A stretch of 64,000 nt of DNA. Origin: Paraspadella gotoi. Its lineage: Eukaryota > Chaetognatha. The notes beneath the pieces are model-generated. The model saw nothing but the letters and a program-made list of their open reading frames with translations. It did no database searches and was not told where the DNA came from. The stretch is taken from the NCBI GenBank assembly GCA_051294375.1, contig CM119265.1, forward strand, positions 15,290,963-15,354,962, given 5' to 3'. The position numbers were made by a program, and so were the translations under genes. Each line of letters begins with the position of its first letter. The stretch's first letter is position 1. This document shows, one piece after another, positions 58,045 through 64,000 of the stretch.

Positions 58045-59107
58045 CCTCTCTCTCTCTCTCTCTCTTCTCTCTCTACTCTCTCTCTCTCTCTCTTCTCTCC
58101 GCACCTCCTGCATCGCCCAGTTTTTTTTTCTTTTCTTTTTAATTTTTATTCTCTTTTTTTTTTTGGGGGGGCGTTCCCCCTTCTTACCCGACTTTCCCCA
58201 TTTCATTCGCTCTTTATTCTTGAATATTCCACTTCTCTCTTTATCTTCCTCATATTCGTTCTTCTCTTAGTCCTTTCCTTCTTTTTTAATTTTATACATT
58301 ATACATATACATGTATTCGTTCCTCCTTTTATTTCCTCCATCTCTTTCCTCTCTTCCAACTCGCTGAATATTCCACTTTCGGGGCAGCGAAAAAAAAAAG
58401 AGAGGCATTATTAGGCTAAGTTCACCGGGTGGAAGGGTGGAGCGAGTCGAGTGCTAAAAGGTGAGGGATGTCGTCGTCGTCGTCGTCGGAATTCTCGGTT
58501 CCACGGTTCGTCGAGGTCGGGCTTCTCGTTTTCTCTCTTTTTCGTCCTCATCATCGTCTTAGTCATCTTCGTCGTGGCCCTCGTTCTCTTTTTCGTTCTC
58601 TTTTTCGTTCTCTTTTTCGTTCTCTTTTTCCTCTTCTTTTCTTTATATCTTTATTAATTTTAATTAATTTTAATTTTAATTTAAAATTTTAGTTATATCG
58701 CGAGCATTTTAAATTGGATTATTTTAGTCACCACCGTTCGCCTCCTCTTTGTCGTCACACTGTCTTTGTCGTCTTTGTTGTCACCCCCCTCCTCCTCCTC
58801 CTCCTCCTCTTCCTCCTCCCCCTCCTCTTCGTTGGCGTCACGGGTCTCGCTCCGTTTTCTCCGTCATTAAAAAATAATGCATCGCGTCCTGGTCTTTCTT
58901 GAAATCCCCGTTGACATTTGCGTGGTTCGTAACGACCGCAAGATCCGGCGCCGATGCGAATGACGCCGCAGCCGGCGCCGGGCCGACGCCACCGACGCCG
59001 CCGTCGCCGCCGACGCCCCATCGCTCTGGAAAGTAGAGACGAGAAAATGGTGGAATATCATCGCCAGTTGCAAACCGTTAAATCATTAATAGTGAAGAAA
59101 TAGGTCG

Positions 59108-59145
<38 letters not shown>

Positions 59146-59431
59146 ATGAGACAAAGTGAGCAGATATTTTGAGTTTGAAAATTTAAAGAAGAAATGATTA
59201 CAGTTCGTCCCTTCTCAAAGGTGATTTCGCTTAAAGCGGTTCTCGTCTCGGTTTAACGCTTAATGCTTAAAATAACCCTCTTCATTCGAAGGTCAAAAAC
59301 CATTTCAAAAAATCCCGCGCTTTCTCTTGAGACTCATCTTTTCTTGTTTACTTTTCTTTTCAACTTTAAAATTCAGTGACGTAGTTTTTCTCCCTCCAGG
59401 CCTTCGCTATCTCCTCCGCCGCCCCCCTCCG

Positions 59432-59467
<36 letters not shown>

Positions 59468-59693
59468 TCCCGTGAGCAGAGCCGCTCTTGAATATGATAA
59501 TCATCATCAGGTCTTCCTTTTGTCCCAGCTTTATAATCCCCGCTTTCCACTGACACCATAAAGCACGCTCTCGAGATCAGCCTCGCTCATCTCTTCTCGC
59601 CGAGCGATCTTTCTTCTATTCGTCTCCCTCTCTGTCCTTTCCTCTCTCCTCCATCCCGCGATTCCCCATTTCGCTCTCTCTCTCTCTCTTTCT

Positions 59694-59725
<32 letters not shown>

Positions 59726-59916
59726 TTCTCTCTCTCTCTCCCTTGCTCCACTCTCACTCTCTTCATTATGTGTTAGTCCCCGTCGGAATTGTTGGAGGGT
59801 CTCTAAACAGAAGTTAATGAGGGTCTTTTGCCGCGAACCCTCGAGACTAAGAAATTGCCCATAAAGACAAAATTGGTTTCAACATAAGTTCTTCTCTCTC
59901 TCATCTCTTCTCTCTG

Positions 59917-59955
<39 letters not shown>

Positions 59956-60081
59956 TTCTCTCTTCTCTTCTCTCCCTCTCTGTTTTTTTCTGAATCAAAG
60001 CGTTTTGATGCGATGGTCTTTTCTCATCTGCAAATATTTCTCGTCGCCATTTTTACTGACAAAAATCTTTAACCTTTCGCG

Positions 60082-60143
<62 letters not shown>

Positions 60144-60239
60144 CTTTCGTCCGAGTCCTCTAATTTTCTCTCCCTCTCTCTCTTCGTTTTTGGTTAGAAT
60201 TCCTCCAGCCTTCAAAAAGCTCGCTCCTTCCACTCCATC
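58045..60239. other. Intergenic, microsatellite-dense
   Basis: CT runs at 58046-58099, 59676-59751, 59897-59978 and 60087-60140; (TCG)n at 58470-58488; TTCGTTCTCTTT repeats at 58582-58632; (CTC)n at 58787-58815; (GA)n at 59112-59142; (GCC)n at 59433-59467. No gene seen before the candidate exon at 60240. Confidence 0.65.
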
Positions 60240-60419
60240 ATGGCCGGGCGGACTTCGCCCGCCGCGCCCGTCGCGGCAGACGCCGCCGCGGCCCGAGCTT
60301 CCTTCGCCTTTTGTTCGACGAAAAAATCGATGCGGCCGCGCGCCCTGACGTCGGAGGCGCTAAATCGGACCGAGAACATCAGCGCCAACGGCGGAGGGGA
60401 TTGGAATCTTTATTCGGCG
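60240..60419 (+). CDS. Candidate first coding exon, unknown protein
   Basis: ATG in a good context (ATCATGG), 60 codons rich in Ala, Ser and Arg (MAGRTSPAAPVAADAAAARA at the start), ending at a GTAAGT donor (about 60420). It is GC-rich in an otherwise simple-repeat area and follows a (CT)n promoter-like region. I find no matching downstream exon in the window and no family resemblance, so this may be chance. The frame stays open only to the donor. Confidence 0.3.
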
Positions 60420-60883
60420 TAAGTACTTTGTAGTTTGATGGCGGACGCCTTTTCTTTGTTATTATTGCATCGAAAAAGGATACATTAAGGGGGTAGACTA
60501 CAGGGATGAGAGAGAGAGAAATATTATGAGAGAAAGAGAGAAAGAGAGAAAGACGACGAGAGAGAGATGAGAGAGAGAGAGAGAAGAGAAGAGAGATGAG
60601 ACAATAAAAAAAAGTGGAACGGCGTTTTATTCTCGTACCCTCCGACGGAGATTCGCCGCTGGAGAGAAAAAAAAATGGAAATAATGCGAGGGGGGGAAGT
60701 TCCGTTCTCACCTCATCCTTTCTCCCTCTCCACTCTCTCTTCCCTAAGCTCGGGGAGGTATAAATAAAGTTTGCACAAATGCATAAAACTGGATTCGGGA
60801 GGATTTCCTCGCGCTGGAAGGACGCAGTAAATACTCTCTTTTCGAGCTTCACACATAAAATTACCCACATTTTTTTTCGCAAA
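60420..60883. other. Unassigned, possible intron
   Basis: (GA)n-rich at 60511-60600 and a G-run near 60692. No other feature. Confidence 0.5.
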
Positions 60884-61183
60884 CGGCAGTTGGCGTTGAA
60901 GATGAGTGAGCGTAGATCGCGATTCCCGAAATCTAGACTTATAACAAAGATATAACAAAAACGCCAGTTGGCGTTGAAGATGAGCTGAGCGTAGATCCGA
61001 TCCGAAATCTAGACTTATCAACAAAGATATCAACAAAACGCCAGTTGGCGTTGAAGATGAGCTGAGGTAGATCGCAGATCCGAATCTAGACTTATCAACA
61101 AAGAATTCAACAAAAACGCCAGTTGGCGTTGAAGATGAGCTGAGCGTAGATCGCGATCCGAAACTAGACTTATCACAAAGATG
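60884..61183 (+). repeat. 78-bp minisatellite, four copies
   Basis: Units start at 60884, 60962, 61039 and 61117. Each begins CGCCAGTTGGCG (first unit CGGCAGTTGGCG) and continues GTTGAAGATGAG...GTAGATC...TCTAGACTTAT. CGCCA/TGGCG forms a 5-bp inverted repeat around GT. Differences are mostly one-base indels. Confidence 0.95.
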
Positions 61184-61481
61184 TTTTTCTCTAAAAAATA
61201 GTAAGTGCCCAAAAAATGATTTGAAAGAGATGAAAAAGGTGAATTTGTACGATTTATTTATTTATATACCGTATATCATATTATATTGTATTACATTCAA
61301 TATATAAGATTTTATATATACATATGCATTGTACATTATATATTTAGCATGATTTATTCTAATTTCCTAATGACTTCAAAACAGAGTAGCGCTAAATACT
61401 AAGTGACTAAGTGACCATCGAACGGTCGGTCGGTAAAATCGTCACCTCGAAATCACCTTTCACGAAATCACGAAAGCGCAT
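61184..61481. other. Intergenic, AT-rich
   Basis: TATA-rich at 61255-61330. Nothing recognised. Confidence 0.5.
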
Positions 61482-61615
61482 TTAGTCCAACGTAGTCTTC
61501 TTACTCTTTTAGTCATTTAGTCATTTAGTCATTTAGTCCAACGTAGTCTTCTTACTCTTTTAGTCATTTAGTCATTTAGTCATTTAGTCCAACGTAGTCT
61601 TCTTACTCTTGTTTG
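61482..61615 (+). repeat. 51-bp tandem repeat
   Basis: TAGTCCAACGTAGTCTTCTT units start at 61483, 61534 and 61585. Each is followed by ACTC(T)TTTAGTCATTTAGTCATT, an inner 9-bp TAGTCATTT repeat. Confidence 0.93.
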
Positions 61616-63316
61616 TCACTTTTATTAGTTGCGTCGCGAGTACTCCCGGAGCAACTCTATAAGTCACTTTTCGGTCGGTCTGTCGGTCGGTCCATCAGTA
61701 TGTCTTTCGTCGGTCTGTTCCACTTATATTAAAAATGCATATAATTTGCCTATAATTGGTTGCTCATTTATAAAGCCAGAAAAAAAACCTCAAATCTAAT
61801 GGAAAGTTAGCGCCGCCTTAAGAAATCCTAAAACTATAAGGAATAAACGACAAAATTTTGATGCAGTTCATGTCATAAATACACGGGCTAAAAAAGTTAA
61901 TAAGTTATTGCAGTCATGTATTCATGTCATGTCATGTCACGGAAAATACACGTGATAAGGTAGTCACTTCGGCGCAACACATTTTAATTACCGTTCTTTT
62001 TTTTCCCACAATTTTAACCAAAGATTTTTACTTACCTCTTCCACTTTCCTTTCTTCCCTCTCACCATCGCCACCCATCGGATCTCACTTCTTTTGTTCGG
62101 CCTCCGACTTTTGTTGCATCTTAACGACGCGTGGCGGCGCAGGCGGCGGCGGCGCTAGAGCCGGCTTCTCGTCTTCCAGGATAGAATGGTGGGAACGTCT
62201 TCGTCGTCGGCGTGGACGACGACCACGGAAGCCAAGCGAGTTTGAATGTTTCATTAACTTCACCTTAATTGGGTGCGAGTGCGAGTTCTGACNNNNNNNN
62301 NNNNNNNNNNNNNNNNNNNNNNNNNNNNNNNNNNNNNNNNNNNNNNNNNNNNNNNNNNNNNNNNNNNNNNNNNNNNNNNNNNNNNNNNNNNNNNNNNNNN
62401 NNNNNNNNNNNNNNNNNNNNNNNNNNNNNNNNNNNNNNNNNNNNNNNNNNNNNNNNNNNNNNNNNNNNNNNNNNNNNNNNNNNNNNNNNNNNNNNNNNNN
62501 NGAGAGAGAGAGAGAGAGAGAGAGAGAATCGTTTCGTGACGACGATTAAGGCACCGCTAAACGGAACAGCTTCACATCATTCACTCGACGAAAAAAAAAA
62601 ATCCTTTCAATTTTGTTATACATGCGCTTCCTTTTCAAATTGGACAAAAAGAAGTAAGATTTAATACGAATCGTCGTCGTCGACTCAAATCTCCGATCCG
62701 ACTTGGCATCCATAGATTCCCTTCATCCTCGAGAGATGTCGCGACTGAAATTCCCGGGGAAACTTGGAAAGGGTCCTCCCAACGCCGAACAAAAGATCCC
62801 GAAGAAACCCAAACGGTTTTAAAAATTACCAAAATAAAGAAGAGAAATGGACTCCTAAGAAATGAGAGGACGAGGGGCAGGGTGGGTGCTGCTCTGCTGC
62901 GGGTAAGTCAACAGAAAACTGGAAAGGCTGACGCAGACAGAGAGAGAGAGGCGGCGAGCATCAAGGAGCATCACGAGAAAGATTTTTACTCATTTCTTTT
63001 TATGTGAGGAAATTCTCGGCAGTTAAAAAAAAAGANNNNNNNNNNNNNNNNNNNNNNNNNNNNNNNNNNNNNNNNNNNNNNNNNNNNNNNNNNNNNNNNN
63101 NNNNNNNNNNNNNNNNNNNNNNNNNNNNNNNNNNNNNNNNNNNNNNNNNNNNNNNNNNNNNNNNNNNNNNNNNNNNNNNNNNNNNNNNNNNNNNNNNNNN
63201 NNNNNNNNNNNNNNNNNNNNNNNNNNAATATCGGGAAGAAAAGAGAAAGAGAAAAGAGACAGATAATATTAGATATGAGAAAGAAGGAAAGAATGAAAAG
63301 AAAGAAATAAAGAAAG

Positions 63317-63359
<43 letters not shown>

Positions 63360-63443
63360 AAAGAAAAAACATAAGGAAAAAGAAAGAAAGAAGGAAGAAA
63401 GACAAGAAGAACGAAAGAAGAATAAAAATAAGACAAGAAAAGA

Positions 63444-63476
<33 letters not shown>

Positions 63477-64000
63477 GAAACAAACAAGTTAATAAACAAA
63501 CATTGAGAGAAACACAATGGCAAAAAAAAAAAGTAAGAAAAAATCAAAGAAAAAGAAAATTAAAACAACAAACAGACAGACGTAGAGACCAACGTACTGA
63601 CGAACAGACAGAAAGAAACGTAGTCGATGATGAGGAGGATGACAACTCGTAAAAAGGGGGAATCTCGTCTCTAATGGAGGAAAAAAAGTAAAAGAAGGAA
63701 AAAAAAAAGAAAATCAGGAAAAAGTAATGGGAGTTTTATGCCCAACTTTATGAATGTACCTTTTTTTATTTTGAGGAAGGGACGACGAACTAAAATTTTA
63801 AAGTGGTGGCAAGGAAACACGAAAGCTTTTAAATGGAAGAGCGAGACAGAATCTATTGCAAAACGTGCAGAGTAAATAAAGTCCACATGTTTCAATTGCG
63901 TAATGAACGTAAACGTGAACACTGAACAATGTTCAGTGAACATACCTAAGGTGAACATAACTAAGGTTTTACTGTTTCCTGCTCTGATTCACGATTGTTT
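61616..64000. other. Intergenic with two gaps
   Basis: TCGGTC(G/T) short repeats at 61670-61695, CATGT repeats at 61915-61940, N runs at 62293-62501 (bordered by (GA)n) and 63036-63226, an A-run at 63318-63358 and GAAA-rich DNA at 63370-63480. No gene recognised. Confidence 0.6.

Noticed and set aside
60884-61183. CRISPR-like array of spaced palindromic repeats
   Set aside because: The DNA is eukaryotic and the whole 78-bp unit is repeated, with no variable spacers.

Overview
The window is animal nuclear DNA, most likely from an invertebrate and plausibly an arthropod. Spliceosomal introns with GTAAGT/GTGAGT donors are visible. There are two recognisable host genes in 64 kb, one tRNA-derived SINE family, a BEL/Pao and a Ty3/gypsy (CsRn1-type) LTR retrotransposon, and very many (CT)n, (GAAA)n and (TCG)n microsatellites. 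I cannot name the species. The assembly is scaffolded (12 runs of N) and carries many single-base indels between repeat copies, so frameshifts inside genes cannot be taken at face value.

Layout. 0.3-1.75 kb: an apolipoprotein D/Lazarillo-type lipocalin gene (+) with a TATA box, two CACGTG E-boxes, a signal-peptide exon and a clean C-terminal exon. 6.35-10.94 kb: a four-exon XK-related (XKR/Ced-8-like) membrane protein gene (-) with phase-compatible splice sites and an unusually large multi-membrane last exon. A SINE sits in its third intron. 5.5-17.5 kb: small dispersed repeats, including one whose copies share a short reading frame. 20.24-26.98 kb: a BEL/Pao element with both LTRs and a gag-protease-integrase remnant; most of the reverse transcriptase/RNase H is missing. 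28.1-31.6 kb and 32.7-36.6 kb: two pairs of long direct duplications whose second or first member begins exactly at a 25-N gap, with a decayed gypsy integrase (-) inside the first pair. 37.96-38.98 kb: about 1 kb of almost pure pyrimidine. 42.03-47.21 kb: a CsRn1-type gypsy element with two LTRs, a 4-bp target duplication CCAG and a tRNA-Trp-like primer site, but with an internal segment inverted. 48.26-54.83 kb: two further LTR-less gypsy bodies joined at a 25-N gap, between flanks that look like the same short sequence assembled twice. 55-64 kb: microsatellites, 78-bp and 51-bp tandem arrays, and one candidate first exon at 60.24 kb.

The two host genes do not share an obvious pathway. The lipocalin would be a secreted carrier of small hydrophobic ligands, and the XKR protein a membrane protein of the scramblase family. 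Everything else is transposon-derived, simple repeat, or unassigned.

I do not see a clearly new molecular system. The best leads are the enlarged XKR-like protein, the short conserved peptide-coding repeat family, the Asp-Gly-Gly protease motif of the gypsy element, and several duplications that look like gap-filling artefacts.
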